From positions 1 to 56,441 of the forward strand of contig CAMDKL010000015.1 in assembly GCA_945900945.1 (NCBI GenBank): a stretch of DNA of 56,441 bases, read 5' to 3'. Positions 8,587 through 17,599 of the stretch are shown here, in pieces. Position numbers and translations under genes: made by a program. The notes beneath the pieces are model-generated. The model worked only from the letters and a program-made list of their open reading frames with translations, was not told the origin of the DNA and did no database searches. The stretch's first letter is position 1; each line of letters opens with the position of its first letter. Source of the DNA: Pirellula staleyi DSM 6068 (lineage in GTDB: Bacteria > Planctomycetota > Planctomycetia > Pirellulales > Pirellulaceae).

Positions 8587-9419
8587 CTTCTAAACTCGAC
8601 TCTGTCGGCCTTCGAGTTCAATTTGCCATCGAGACGGAGTGTTCGGCACGGAAAGCGGGCAATGTGCATCCGCAAGCTTCGTTTGAAAACTTGAACCACC
8701 GTCACTTTGTGGTCGCAGCGAAAGCAATCGGCGAAAGAATAGACCATTGCATCGGACAACCCGTTGGTCAAATCGTATTGCATTCGGTTCGAGCAATGAT
8801 GGATGCTGTTGGTACGAACACAAGTCTAGGCACCATACTCCTCATGGCACCGCTCGCAGCGGCAACGCATCGCAGTTTTGAAAAAAACCACAAAAACGAA
8901 TCACTGCACGACTATCTGAACGAGACCCTGTCAACCTTAACGCAAGACGATTCTCGCGATATTTACGAGGCGATTCGGATCGCCAAGCCGGGCGGTCTTG
9001 GCGACTCCCAATCGATGGATGTCCGAGAACTGGCTCCAAAGAATGTCCTCGATGCGATGCGGCTCGCTTCCGCTTGGGACGATATCGCTCTTCAATATGT
9101 GAGTGATTTTGCGTTAGTATTTGAGATCTGGCGGCGCATTAAAATCAAACAAGCGATTGGATTAGCAAAACTGGATGCGATTCGATGTGTGCAAATGGAA
9201 GTACTGTCTGAGAGAGTAGACAGTCTTATCACTCGAAAACAAGGCTTGGTCTTTGCGAAACAAGTGCAATCACTTGCTGGCGAAGTGTTATCCTCTGGAC
9301 CGTATGGAAGTGAGGAGTACGAAGCGTCCTGGCAAAGTATCGATGCGTATATGCGAGACGCCGAGCATCGCGGCAATCCAGGAACGATTGCAGACTTGAT
9401 CGCAGCCGCACTATTTTAA
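8583..9419 (+). CDS. Triphosphoribosyl-dephospho-CoA synthase-like protein (CitG/MdcB family)
   Basis: A 278-residue member of the CitG family. The sequence shows ECSARKAGNVHPQASF (about 19-34), NTSLGTILLMAPLAAA (about 79-94), RIAKPGGLGDS (about 127) and RNPGTIADL-like RGNPGTIADLIAA near the end. Canonical members make the prosthetic-group precursor of citrate or malonate lyase, but no lyase subunit is in the window. CitG-like proteins also occur in bacteria with tetrahydromethanopterin-linked C1 metabolism, which many planctomycetes have, so a role there is an alternative (inference). It is the last gene of the queF run, overlapping the hydrolase by four bases. Confidence 0.85.
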   Translation: MTSKLDSVGLRVQFAIETECSARKAGNVHPQASFENLNHRHFVVAAKAIGERIDHCIGQPVGQIVLHSVRAMMDAVGTNTSLGTILLMAPLAAATHRSFEKNHKNESLHDYLNETLSTLTQDDSRDIYEAIRIAKPGGLGDSQSMDVRELAPKNVLDAMRLASAWDDIALQYVSDFALVFEIWRRIKIKQAIGLAKLDAIRCVQMEVLSERVDSLITRKQGLVFAKQVQSLAGEVLSSGPYGSEEYEASWQSIDAYMRDAEHRGNPGTIADLIAAALF

Positions 9420-10054
9420 AGAGGCCGAATGTGGCGAGCTGTCCAATACAACCACGAATCAAATTGATATAGCTTGGGAACGAGGATCTAATTTCGGCCT
9501 GTCGCTTTATTGGCGGAAAAGCCAAACCTGTTCACAATCGGCATTCCTACAAATAGAATCGAGGCCAACGCGTGCTCCGACGACGAAAATGTCAGAGAGC
9601 AATGCGAGGAAGATTGCAGACCGCGAAACCATTGGGGCTGCGAACTTGGTGGCCCCAGACGTCGTGAACACCAAGAAGACGGGAAAGAGCAAAAAGCGAG
9701 ATCGAAGACGGAGCGAACAATCTACAAAATCGGTCGTTTCGCTTCCACGAAGCGTACCCGACGCTCTGTCGAATAGAGCGAGTGTGCTGACATATCAAAC
9801 CCATCGACTGCAACGACACTCCATGGAATTGCTACCCCCGAATCCTGTAAGCCATCCGGTTCCAGTACCTACTCATGCGACAGGCCTAAAGAGCTTTGTC
9901 ACAAAAGTGAAAAGTTCCGTGTCAACAAACACAGATCCAGCAACATAGACTCGGGTACCAAAAGACGCCAACAAGCTCGCGAGGGTACAAAACACGTCGT
10001 TCAATTGCGTTTTTCATTTCATGGCAAGTCTCCCGTTTCTAATCTACTGAATGA

Positions 10055-10217
10055 ATGAAGTCGAACGACAAATCTCAAAATCTAGAAGTTGCCAGGCGAA
10101 CAGATGAAATTCCAGAACGATTTGTTGCCGCTTCAGAACTTGGGATCATTGAGACGGAACTCTGTGATTTCACCGCAGCCCGAAAGTACCTTGAAGCGGC
10201 TTCGCTAGCGAATTCGT
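10055..10217 (+). pseudogene. Possible TPR-protein remnant ending at a REP-like repeat
   Basis: The frame starting at 10055 contains a segment reading SELGIIETELCDFTAARKYLEA, which resembles one tetratricopeptide unit with the usual small and aromatic positions. The coding resemblance stops where the REP-like repeat begins at 10218, and the frame then runs into unrelated sequence with a stop at 10291. This could be the tail of a decayed TPR gene cut by the repeat. Only about 25 residues support it. Confidence 0.25.
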
Positions 10218-10255
10218 GCCCGGGGCTAGCGCCCACCGGTTCACGAAATCGCAAA
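10218..10255 (+). repeat. REP-like dispersed repeat, copy 2
   Basis: Best-preserved copy of the family. The 5' part can fold as CCGGGGC paired with GCC-CCGG, leaving a two-base CA bulge and a TAGC loop. A single-stranded tail, TTCACGAAATCGCAAA, follows. Bulged hairpins with a conserved flank are the general design of bacterial REP sequences. Confidence 0.8.
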
Positions 10256-10374
10256 GTGAGCGCCATTTGGATACCGCCACTCCGCTGCTAGAAACGCTTC
10301 TGCGGAGAGCATCTTGTCGGAACCGTTTTGGCCAGTTGGAAGCAACTGGATGCCAGAAGAAAGCGATGCCGTCA

Positions 10375-10695
10375 CTACAACTTGCCAAGCATCTCCGTAG
10401 CCTTTTTCTTAATCTCATCGCGAGCGGTCAACAGCTTCAGTTCATTGCATATTCTCAATAGCTCTTCCCCCTTCGCTCGATTGGAATCTTTGATGAAATG
10501 GATGTCTGATTCCAGGCTTGTAATTCCACTCCCCAAGGTGCCCGTTTTCTCGTAGATTTCAAGAGTTTTCCTCGCACTTTCGACAATACTAGACGCCGGA
10601 ACAGCAATTTTTTCTTCAACCGGTCCCGTGCCGCATCCTGAAACGGCAAGACTCAATGTCACAACCGCAATAACGCTGTACCTGTGTAAGTTCAT
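10375..10695 (-). CDS. Small lipoprotein of unknown function
   Basis: A 106-residue protein with a lipoprotein signal: the hydrophobic stretch VIAVVTLSLAVSGC ends in a lipobox (LAVSGC), so Cys21 would be lipidated. The mature part is mostly charged helix. It lies about 100 bp downstream of the DUF1559 gene on the same strand, an arrangement often seen in planctomycetes, so the two are probably co-transcribed. No function is known to me. Confidence 0.7.
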   Translation of the reverse strand: MNLHRYSVIAVVTLSLAVSGCGTGPVEEKIAVPASSIVESARKTLEIYEKTGTLGSGITSLESDIHFIKDSNRAKGEELLRICNELKLLTARDEIKKKATEMLGKL

Positions 10696-10797
10696 TCGAT
10701 TACTCCATCATCATAGAAACAGTCAAGCCACACAGCCCCGAAAGGCCGAGTGGGTATGCAAAACAGTACGTTGTACCCTCGAGAAACGGGACAACTT

Positions 10798-11934
10798 TTA
10801 TTCTAGAGTAGCAGTGTCGCCATTCTTCGCACTACCGAGCCCCTGATAGGTAATTAGGTTTATACCATTCGAGACGAACTGTATCGAACCGTCACCCATC
10901 GCATGTTGTGAACCGCCGGAATGTCGGCTACGAGACGGAAATATACCACCCGATTCCCCTTGGCCACATCCAACACAAGGCATGCAGGCAGGTAATCGCC
11001 AATTAGGTGGTGCGATCGTATTGATAGCCGTATTATAGAATCCAGGTGCTACCCAACGCCAACCTGCCACACTTCTATGGTTCGTTCCATTGGAGCCAAG
11101 ACAAGTTTGGCCATATGTTTCAATCATCGCTTGGGTCGGGAATTGATGACGCCAGCCGCTAGGTAAGGGAACACCGTAAACAAAGTCCCCGCCGACAATC
11201 GTGAAAGTGAAAGGGTTGTTGTCACCTTTGTTGAATTCGGCCATCATAATCGTGTTGGTGAGCCCATCAATAATGTCAGAAAAAGCTGTTTCCTTGTTCC
11301 TTTTGAAAAAACCGTTCTGATCACTCGCCAGAAAAGGTACAACGATGCTAGTAGGACCGGGATTAAGGAGGTTAACACCACCGTCGTAACCCGTGTTGGA
11401 TCCCTCGCTACATCCGTAATTATTCCAACCGATATCGCCTCGCTCCCAACCTGTAACGGGTTGGGGATCGGAAGTTGCTGGGAATGAAAGGTCTGAAGGG
11501 CATAGGAAAGCGGGAATCTTTCTGTGAGAGTTATAGAGAGCAGGCATCTGCGCTATCGTATTCGACCCGAGAAAAACCGGTAGCGGAGTCGTATTGAAAT
11601 GCGATTCTCGAAAGCCAAACTGATCAAAAATGCTCTTTTGTTCTATATACGGAAGAATCATGGTATGTGCCGAATAACCATACCAATTCGAATCCTGAAC
11701 CCCAATTGGATTTGGAAGAATGACATGGCTCGCCAAACGAGGAACCTTTTTGAAATTGCTCTCGTAACTATGAAAACTGAGCGCCAGTTGTTTCAGATTG
11801 TTACCACAACTCATTTTACGGGCCGCCTCGCGAGCTGCCTGTACGGCGGGCAACAGGATCGCAACCAAAATGCCAATGATGGCTATCACCACTAGTAGTT
11901 CAACTAGCGTAAAACCCCTCTGAATTCGTTTCAT
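10798..11934 (-). CDS. DUF1559 protein with prepilin-type N-terminus
   Basis: A 378-residue member of the large planctomycete DUF1559 family. It starts with a type IV pilin-like methylation motif, [19 protein letters not shown], where cleavage after Gly7 and methylation of Phe8 would be expected, with the conserved Glu five residues into the mature chain. [19 protein letters not shown] follows, and the family's C-terminal signature appears as [19 protein letters not shown]. By analogy it is a pseudopilin-like surface or secretion component; its true role is unknown. The small lipoprotein gene follows it. Confidence 0.93.
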   Translation of the reverse strand: MKRIQRGFTLVELLVVIAIIGILVAILLPAVQAAREAARKMSCGNNLKQLALSFHSYESNFKKVPRLASHVILPNPIGVQDSNWYGYSAHTMILPYIEQKSIFDQFGFRESHFNTTPLPVFLGSNTIAQMPALYNSHRKIPAFLCPSDLSFPATSDPQPVTGWERGDIGWNNYGCSEGSNTGYDGGVNLLNPGPTSIVVPFLASDQNGFFKRNKETAFSDIIDGLTNTIMMAEFNKGDNNPFTFTIVGGDFVYGVPLPSGWRHQFPTQAMIETYGQTCLGSNGTNHRSVAGWRWVAPGFYNTAINTIAPPNWRLPACMPCVGCGQGESGGIFPSRSRHSGGSQHAMGDGSIQFVSNGINLITYQGLGSAKNGDTATLE

Positions 11935-12145
11935 AACTGTCTCGCATTATTAAAGTAAAACACAAAAAGATGCAGCTGAATTCGACCTGAACCTATCGTA
12001 AGTAAGATTTGTCGCCGTTGTCAATATGCTAATCTACACAAAACTCGAATTATGCTAGTGCCCGTAAATGAAGGGCCATCGAACTCTTAGTTAATTTCAA
12101 TCGCGGCTAACACAGCGAATGGTTACGGGCTTTCCCAATCGCGTT

Positions 12146-13465
12146 TCACTTCAATTTGCCCTGCATTTGAAATAACCAGATGAGTGCCGTGTTCATTAAC
12201 TGTTCGCCCGCACCCACGGCGGCAGGTGCAACTTGGTTATCCGCACCATAGCCGCCCTCCGCCGCACCCTCAATAGTTGGGAAGTATTGGTGATAGCCGT
12301 TGCAATAGCCAAAGAAGAAGAGTTGTCCATTCCGAGTCCGCTCTCGCAACCGAATGGCATGCTGGCAGAAAAACTCTCCAGACACGCCGACGAGCGCGAT
12401 GTCTCCGTTGAGCAGTGCCACCGTTAGCCGAGGGCGAACACCGTCAGCATATTCCTCTATAAAATTCGCGACCAATTCTGGAAAGAACGCCACCGAATAA
12501 GCGAGTCGAACCATCGGATTGCTCAAGTCGGTGCGCGACTCGAATTGAAATCGTTCTTCTTTCACTTCCAGCGAAGGCTTATCGACCAAGACAGGTTGCA
12601 GAGTTAATGCGAGCTTCACTACTTCGCGACCAAGCGCTTGGCCGAACTCTACGTGATCGCCACGCGTGCCTTTGTTAATGGAGAGGTCTCCCGAGGCGCC
12701 TTGCATAAAGATGGCAGTGCCACCAAACTCCTTCTCGACCGTCGTCTTCATCGCCCCAACGTAGTCGGCTGAAAATTCGAGCGTCTTTGCCGAAATGCTC
12801 GTTGGGTGGCCAGTGAAATTGACGAGGACCGCGATCGGTTTCCCAGTGGCAGCGACATCGAGTCGCAGGACGGTAAGGGAGCGGTCCACGGGCGGTGGTA
12901 GCAGTTTGGTGTGACGGTTGCGATTGAATCCATCGATGTCTTTTGCACCCGTCGCTAACTTCGCTGGCACGAGTGATTTGTCGGCTTCAACAACGGCCGC
13001 GACGATGGCGTCCTCGAGCTGCTGGTAGTAGCGGATCGCCGCGTCGAACCGGCCTTTTCCTTTGCCCTTTTCGTCACTCAGTTCCAGCACTGGTCCGTGA
13101 TGCGTGTGCGATCCTGCGATAAACGAATGCTCGATGCCGGCTTCGGATTTGATGCGATCGCGGATGCTTTGGAGCGAACGCTCCGAGGGTGAGCGACCGA
13201 GATCGAGACCGACGATGGCGAGCTTGCGACCGCCCGCTTGGATAACAACCACCGACGCTTGGAGCGGATCGAGGGTGCCGTTGCTTAGCTGGGCATGCCG
13301 TTCGCCATACCCCCACATAGGCACTGGCTCATGCGGAGTGATGTCACGCTTTGCAGCTCCAGCCATGAAGATCGGCTCCGCAGCAAAACCTTTGCCTCCG
13401 AATCCGTTCGGAAAGAGAAATAGGATGAGTGTGAGCAACCATTGGAATGGAGTGTTGAGGTTCAC
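12146..13465 (-). CDS. Neutral/alkaline non-lysosomal ceramidase family protein
   Basis: A 439-residue exported protein with a signal peptide (about residues 9-29, ending GFAA). The core matches the neutral ceramidase N-terminal family: AGAAKRDITPHEPVPMWGYG, GLDLGRS, the zinc/nucleophile-region motif GSHTHHGP (about 117), NFTGHPTS and FMQGASGDLS. Family members hydrolyse ceramide, but many planctomycete homologues are uncharacterised and may act on other amides. It is shorter than the animal and Pseudomonas enzymes and lacks their C-terminal Ig-like domain. The next gene on this strand, a PHP protein, lies upstream beyond two REP-like repeats. Confidence 0.87.
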   Translation of the reverse strand: MNLNTPFQWLLTLILFLFPNGFGGKGFAAEPIFMAGAAKRDITPHEPVPMWGYGERHAQLSNGTLDPLQASVVVIQAGGRKLAIVGLDLGRSPSERSLQSIRDRIKSEAGIEHSFIAGSHTHHGPVLELSDEKGKGKGRFDAAIRYYQQLEDAIVAAVVEADKSLVPAKLATGAKDIDGFNRNRHTKLLPPPVDRSLTVLRLDVAATGKPIAVLVNFTGHPTSISAKTLEFSADYVGAMKTTVEKEFGGTAIFMQGASGDLSINKGTRGDHVEFGQALGREVVKLALTLQPVLVDKPSLEVKEERFQFESRTDLSNPMVRLAYSVAFFPELVANFIEEYADGVRPRLTVALLNGDIALVGVSGEFFCQHAIRLRERTRNGQLFFFGYCNGYHQYFPTIEGAAEGGYGADNQVAPAAVGAGEQLMNTALIWLFQMQGKLK

Positions 13466-13517
13466 GAGAGAGGCCGTTGGGAAGGAGGTTTATAGGGACG
13501 CCCGCCGGCACTCACCT

Positions 13518-13543
13518 TGAACCGGTGGGCGCTAGCCTGGGCT
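13518..13543 (-). repeat. REP-like dispersed repeat, copy 3 (inverted)
   Basis: Reads AACCGGTGGGCGCTAGCC on the plus strand, so the unit is on the minus strand. The stem is slightly degraded (CCAGGC instead of CCGGGGC) and the AAATCGCAAA tail is lost. It faces copy 4 about 150 bp away, giving an inverted pair. Confidence 0.7.
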
Positions 13544-13694
13544 TCTCGGATGCAACGCAGATTGGACGGTTGGGTCCAACTATCTACACAGTCTACACAG
13601 CTTGGGTGCGGGTGGGGTCGTATACGAATAGCCAACGCATTCGGGCCCAGGGCTTGCAAAGCTTGCATCGCAAGCGATATTGCTTCGCAAGGGT

Positions 13695-13733
13695 GGCCCG
13701 GGGCTAGGGCCCGCCGGTTCACGGAACCGCAAA
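13695..13733 (+). repeat. REP-like dispersed repeat, copy 4
   Basis: Plus-orientation copy with loop TAGG and bulge CG instead of TAGC and CA, and a tail changed to TTCACGGAACCGCAAA. The paired stem bases are kept while loop and bulge vary. It lies just downstream of the stop codon of the PHP gene at 13754. Confidence 0.7.
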
Positions 13734-13753
13734 GGAGCGGAAGTGAAGGTACG

Positions 13754-15070
13754 TCAGGGCGCGATGTACAATGGGTTGGAGAGGATCCAGAGCATACGCT
13801 CGCCGTCGATGTCGAGCCAAGCTTCGGCTCGGTAATTTCCTGGCTTGGAAACGGGGAACCGAATGGTTCGGCCGGTGCACTCCTCGACAAGTTTTCCATT
13901 GTGCAGCAGCCGCCATTGGACAGAAAGCGGTGCGTGCCCCTGAAGGCTTAATCCGTTTGAAAAAGCCAGTTGGCTACCCATTTCATAACGCTGCCCGCTA
14001 GCGAGGGCTGCGAAATCGAAGCCTGTAGAATCCGCGAGCCAATCAAAGGCCACGAACGCTCGCCCCGATTCGAGCGATTCACGCACGGCCTTTTCGCTGA
14101 ACTCGGTTAGCAGCAAGTGCGTGCCAACATGCCGCAGACTATTTTCATAAGGATCCAACTGCAACCGGAACAACTCATCGCCGACCTGTTTACCGTTTCG
14201 TAACGCATTGCTGCCTGGAATTGCAGCCAAAGGCAGTTCGATCAACAACTTGCCAAGTGGGTCTTCGATTCTCGCATTGTCCCCTTCGACCCAACGCGCG
14301 ACCATGCCGACGTTCTGGTGCGCATCGTTCGCAGACACGCCGGTATGCGGTGCGATTGCGCAGAGTTCGTCCCAACGTTTCAAGTAGTCACCGGGATAGT
14401 CTTGAAGTGCGGAAAACGATTCTTGGGGATATTTGTGTACCATCGAGGACGCTTTCAACAACCACAGTGGATTGCGCATCGCATCGATCATTTTCTTTTC
14501 ATCCTTGAAGTCCGCATGGGTGTTGTAGATTTCCACGCCTGTGATGCCTTGAATGTTCCAATCCATTCGCTCCTCGAGGTGCGAAACAAACAGGAGTCCT
14601 CCGCGACTACGGACTAAATCTGAGAAATCCGTTGGTGTCGGTGCTTTCAAGCCCTTGAGGCTCATCGTTGGAAACGCTAGGAAACCCTGCGACTCGGCTC
14701 CAGGAATGAGTAATACACCGTCACGTATTCCTTGATGGCCGTCTGTATAGAAATCGTAGTGATCGGCAGGATGTTCATTGAACAACAGTACGCTGGTCCC
14801 AGTGGCCTTGGCAGCCGACACGATCTCGTCTAGCGATCCCCGACTATCGTGGGACCAGTGTGAGTGGACATGCAGATTCGCGCGATGTTCGTAATAAGGC
14901 TCCACCCGAGGCAGCGCCGTCCATTCAGGCTTTAAGGCCTCAGTGGCACGGTGCACCGCTTCAAGTTTTTTCAGTTCTAGTTTAGTAAAAGCATCTGCAC
15001 GAACATCGGTCGCGAAAAAGGCCGTGGAAAGAGTAACCACGACAACCGATAAGACCACTGATTTTCGCAT
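13754..15070 (-). CDS. Exported PHP-domain metal-dependent hydrolase
   Basis: The longest open frame begins at 15244. The ATG at 15070 is chosen because a signal peptide (SVVLSVVVVTLSTAFFATDVRA) begins right after it, and the longer frame would run towards the neighbouring gene. The PHP metal-site motifs are visible: NLHVHSHWSHDSRGSLDEI, FNEHPADH, SHLEER and SANDAHQN. PHP domains are di- or trinuclear phosphoesterases, but exported planctomycete forms have no known substrate. The C-terminal 100 residues look like a beta-sandwich domain (LQGHAPLSVQWRLLHNGK). About 1.3 kb of protein gene, 438 residues. Confidence 0.82.
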   Translation of the reverse strand: MRKSVVLSVVVVTLSTAFFATDVRADAFTKLELKKLEAVHRATEALKPEWTALPRVEPYYEHRANLHVHSHWSHDSRGSLDEIVSAAKATGTSVLLFNEHPADHYDFYTDGHQGIRDGVLLIPGAESQGFLAFPTMSLKGLKAPTPTDFSDLVRSRGGLLFVSHLEERMDWNIQGITGVEIYNTHADFKDEKKMIDAMRNPLWLLKASSMVHKYPQESFSALQDYPGDYLKRWDELCAIAPHTGVSANDAHQNVGMVARWVEGDNARIEDPLGKLLIELPLAAIPGSNALRNGKQVGDELFRLQLDPYENSLRHVGTHLLLTEFSEKAVRESLESGRAFVAFDWLADSTGFDFAALASGQRYEMGSQLAFSNGLSLQGHAPLSVQWRLLHNGKLVEECTGRTIRFPVSKPGNYRAEAWLDIDGERMLWILSNPLYIAP

Positions 15071-15167
15071 AGAATTCCAGTTCAAAGTAGGTGCCGCAAC
15101 CGAGAATGGTTGGGGCACCAAAACGAGCCTTTGTCTAGCGATCATGGCAGTGACCACCATGGCACAA

Positions 15168-15623
15168 TTACTTCTTTTCGACTTTAGCAAATTTGGCCTT
15201 TGCGTAGGCGTCTTCGCCAAACAACTTTGCCAACTTGTCGTCATCGGACATTTTGTCTGCTGCGCCCTTGCAATTTGTGCAGCAGAATCCGATCGTCGCT
15301 CCCTTGAACTCGACCGAAAATTCTTTGTTCAAATCCTTACCGGACATTGGGCAAAGCTTTTGTTCCACTTGCTTTGTCGCGATCAGTTGATGATTGGCTT
15401 TCGATGCGAAGGCCTTCTTGTCGCCATCAAACTTCTTCAGGCAATTTCCACAGCAAAAGTAAACTTTGCTATCTTTCCAGTCGCTAGACTTGTCTTCAAC
15501 GGCTGCTTTGTCTGCAATCAAGCACTTGAGCTTGCTGAAATCAACCTTGGCATCAGCTGCAATGCTAACGGCTGCGAATGCGGCTACAAACGCCAACAAA
15601 CCTGCGATCCATGTATTCTTCAT
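15168..15623 (-). CDS. Exported cysteine-rich protein with duplicated YHS/TRASH-like motif
   Basis: The start is placed at 15623, where a GGGAG ribosome-binding site precedes ATG and a signal peptide follows (WIAGLLAFVAAFAAVSIAA). Upstream in-frame sequence runs into the REP-like repeat. The mature part of about 130 residues contains two similar units. Each has a KCLIAD- or KLCPMSGKD-type cysteine followed by VYFCCGNCLKKF or IGFCCTNCKG. This pattern is typical of small YHS/TRASH-like metal-binding domains. Binding of a soft metal in the periplasm is inferred; no function is proven. It diverges from purE. Confidence 0.75.
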   Translation of the reverse strand: MKNTWIAGLLAFVAAFAAVSIAADAKVDFSKLKCLIADKAAVEDKSSDWKDSKVYFCCGNCLKKFDGDKKAFASKANHQLIATKQVEQKLCPMSGKDLNKEFSVEFKGATIGFCCTNCKGAADKMSDDDKLAKLFGEDAYAKAKFAKVEKK

Positions 15624-15762
15624 AACTACAATCTCCCAAATAGGTACGAAACTCATTTCTACGTCTAACGAAGTGTAGATCGTTCGGTAATGCGCTGTCA
15701 ATCTGGTCGAGAAAGCAATCAGGCGAAAAATTAATTTGAAATTGCAGTTACAATCCACATCA

Positions 15763-15802
15763 GGCCCGGGGCTAGCGCCCACCGGTTGACGAAATCGCAA
15801 AA
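15763..15802 (+). repeat. REP-like dispersed repeat, copy 5
   Basis: Near-consensus copy, with TTGACGAAATCGCAAA in the tail. It lies between the divergent cysteine-rich exported protein and purE and covers the first possible ATG of the purE frame (15786), which argues for the downstream purE start. Confidence 0.8.
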
Positions 15803-15860
15803 TTGGAAAAGTAATCGTAGAAACGAAATCGAAGAGGATCCGCAACGGATATATAGGCAA

Positions 15861-16370
15861 ATGACTGACGAAAACCTAAGAAAATCCGAGGTCCGAGTGG
15901 GAGTCATTATGGGTTCCCAGTCCGATTGGGAAACCATGCAGGAAGCCTGCAAAGTCCTAGCGGAATTTCAAATCCCCTTTGAAGCCAAAGTAGTCTCGGC
16001 GCATCGAACGCCGCATTTTATGGTCGAGTATGCTTCGACAGCTCAATCGCGTGGAGTTCATGTGATTATTGCAGGGGCGGGTGGTGCGGCCCATTTGCCT
16101 GGCATGGTTGCCGCTTGCACGCCGCTGCCCGTTCTCGGAGTCCCTGTCCAAGGCCGCTCTTTGCAAGGGCTCGATTCGTTGCTGAGCATCGTTCAAATGC
16201 CTGGTGGAATTCCTGTTGGTACGCTCGCGATCGGCGTTGCTGGAGCAAAAAATGCGGGCCTTCTCGCTGCCAGAATTCTTGCGCTCGGCGACCTTGCACT
16301 CCGTAAAAAAATGGACGATTACATGGCCAACCAAACGCAAACGGTCCTGGACAATCAGAATTTGCTTTAA
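15861..16370 (+). CDS. purE: N5-carboxyaminoimidazole ribonucleotide mutase PurE
   Basis: Converts N5-CAIR to CAIR in purine synthesis. The ATG at 15861 is preferred to 15786, since the earlier one lies inside a REP-like repeat and PurE proteins start shortly before the motif [14 protein letters not shown]. Class I signatures follow: [26 protein letters not shown] and [19 protein letters not shown]. Length from 15861 is 169 residues, normal for the class. purK follows after 29 bp, so the pair is an operon. Confidence 0.95.
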   Translation: MTDENLRKSEVRVGVIMGSQSDWETMQEACKVLAEFQIPFEAKVVSAHRTPHFMVEYASTAQSRGVHVIIAGAGGAAHLPGMVAACTPLPVLGVPVQGRSLQGLDSLLSIVQMPGGIPVGTLAIGVAGAKNAGLLAARILALGDLALRKKMDDYMANQTQTVLDNQNLL

Positions 16371-16399
16371 GTTCCCAACGCTACATTTGAATTGTTCTT

Positions 16400-17566
16400 A
16401 TGGATCCCAGACTTCGAATTATTGCCCCCGGTTCTACTTTAGGAGTCTTTGGCGGTGGGCAGCTTGGACGAATGTTTACCCATGCAGCTCAGAGGCTTGG
16501 CTATCGAGTCGTAGTATTTACGGACGAGCTTGATAGCCCGGCCGGGCAAGTTGCACAGGAAACCATTCACGGCGACTACCTGGATCCAAAAGCGGTTCGT
16601 CAGTTTGCTGAACGGGTGGACGTGATCACGCTTGAGTTTGAAAACATTGCACTCGAAGCGGTATCAAGAGCCGCCGAGGTAACGCTGGTTCGACCAGGAG
16701 TGCACGTTTTGGCTGTAGCACAACACCGACTCCATGAAAAAAGAACGCTCGAGGGAGCCGGGTTTCCAGTAACGCCGTTTCATGAAATCCGCACGATCGA
16801 CGATATTCCACGGGCCGCCTCAGTTCTTGGTTGGCCGCTGGTTCTTAAAACAGTCAATTGGGGTTACGACGGTAAAGGTCAGCGCCGAGTCGCCAATGCG
16901 ACCGAAGCGAAAGTCGCAATCGAATTGTTGGGACCGGAACCTTTGATTGCTGAAAAGTGGATCTCTTTCATTGCCGAGGTCTCGGTCATCGTTGCTCGAA
17001 CCGCTTCGGGTGTTACCGCAGTCTATCCCATGTTTACTAACTCGCACTCCGATCATATCCTCGACGTGACGACGTGTCCGGCTGAGCCTGCACTGCTCGA
17101 TGTAGCTGCAAAGGCCGAAGCGATCGCATTGTCCGTCGCGGACTCACTTCAATTGGAGGGTGTTTTGTGCGTCGAGTTTTTTGTTTGCAGCGGAGGAGAA
17201 ATCATGATCAACGAAATAGCGCCTCGCACGCACAATTCGGGACACTTGACGATTGAAGCTTGTCGAACCAGTCAATTTGAACAGCAAGTTCGGGCAATTT
17301 GCAATCTGCCGCTGGGTGACACATCGCTCATCCAACCAGCCGCCATGGCCAATTTGCTGGGCGATGTTTGGGCGGACGGTTCCCCGCATTTCGAAAAGGC
17401 CATGCAGAGCCATGCAACGTACCTGCATCTCTATGGCAAGAGCAGTGCAAGGCAGGGGCGTAAAATGGGACACCTCACCAATCTCTCGTCATCCGCATCG
17501 ACCGCTGCACAAGATGTAATTGCAATACGAGAAGCCATTCGTTGCTCCGAAGGCAAATTATTCTAG
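16400..17566 (+). CDS. purK: N5-carboxyaminoimidazole ribonucleotide synthase PurK
   Basis: An ATP-grasp enzyme making N5-CAIR from AIR, ATP and bicarbonate, the substrate for PurE. Length is 388. It shows the PurK start LGVFGGGQLGRMF, the sugar-loop region LEFENIALEAVSRAAE, KTVNWGYDGKGQRRV in the ATP-binding part, and the metal-binding MINEIAPRTHNSGHLTIEAC. It ends about 30 bp from the convergent GGDEF gene. Confidence 0.95.
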   Translation: MDPRLRIIAPGSTLGVFGGGQLGRMFTHAAQRLGYRVVVFTDELDSPAGQVAQETIHGDYLDPKAVRQFAERVDVITLEFENIALEAVSRAAEVTLVRPGVHVLAVAQHRLHEKRTLEGAGFPVTPFHEIRTIDDIPRAASVLGWPLVLKTVNWGYDGKGQRRVANATEAKVAIELLGPEPLIAEKWISFIAEVSVIVARTASGVTAVYPMFTNSHSDHILDVTTCPAEPALLDVAAKAEAIALSVADSLQLEGVLCVEFFVCSGGEIMINEIAPRTHNSGHLTIEACRTSQFEQQVRAICNLPLGDTSLIQPAAMANLLGDVWADGSPHFEKAMQSHATYLHLYGKSSARQGRKMGHLTNLSSSASTAAQDVIAIREAIRCSEGKLF

Positions 17567-17599
17567 ACCAGGAGTGCTCAACCACAATGGCACTCGCCT

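Larger units (their letters stand above)
9420..10374. other. Gene-poor stretch
   Basis: Nearly one kilobase without a gene I can support. Short open frames exist on both strands (for example 9589-9948 plus, and a hydrophobic one at 9507-9692 minus). They show neither a recognisable domain nor a convincing ribosome-binding site and overlap one another. The only identifiable items are a possible TPR relic near 10085-10217 and the REP-like repeat at 10218. The stretch may be a decayed gene. Confidence 0.5.

Noticed and set aside
9507-9692. Hydrophobic 61-residue minus-strand frame
   Set aside because: Looks membrane-like, but has no ribosome-binding site, no known family and overlaps other equally weak frames.
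15071-15244. N-terminal extension of the PHP protein
   Set aside because: The signal peptide begins at the ATG 15070; the upstream frame has no export signal and is antisense-like in composition.
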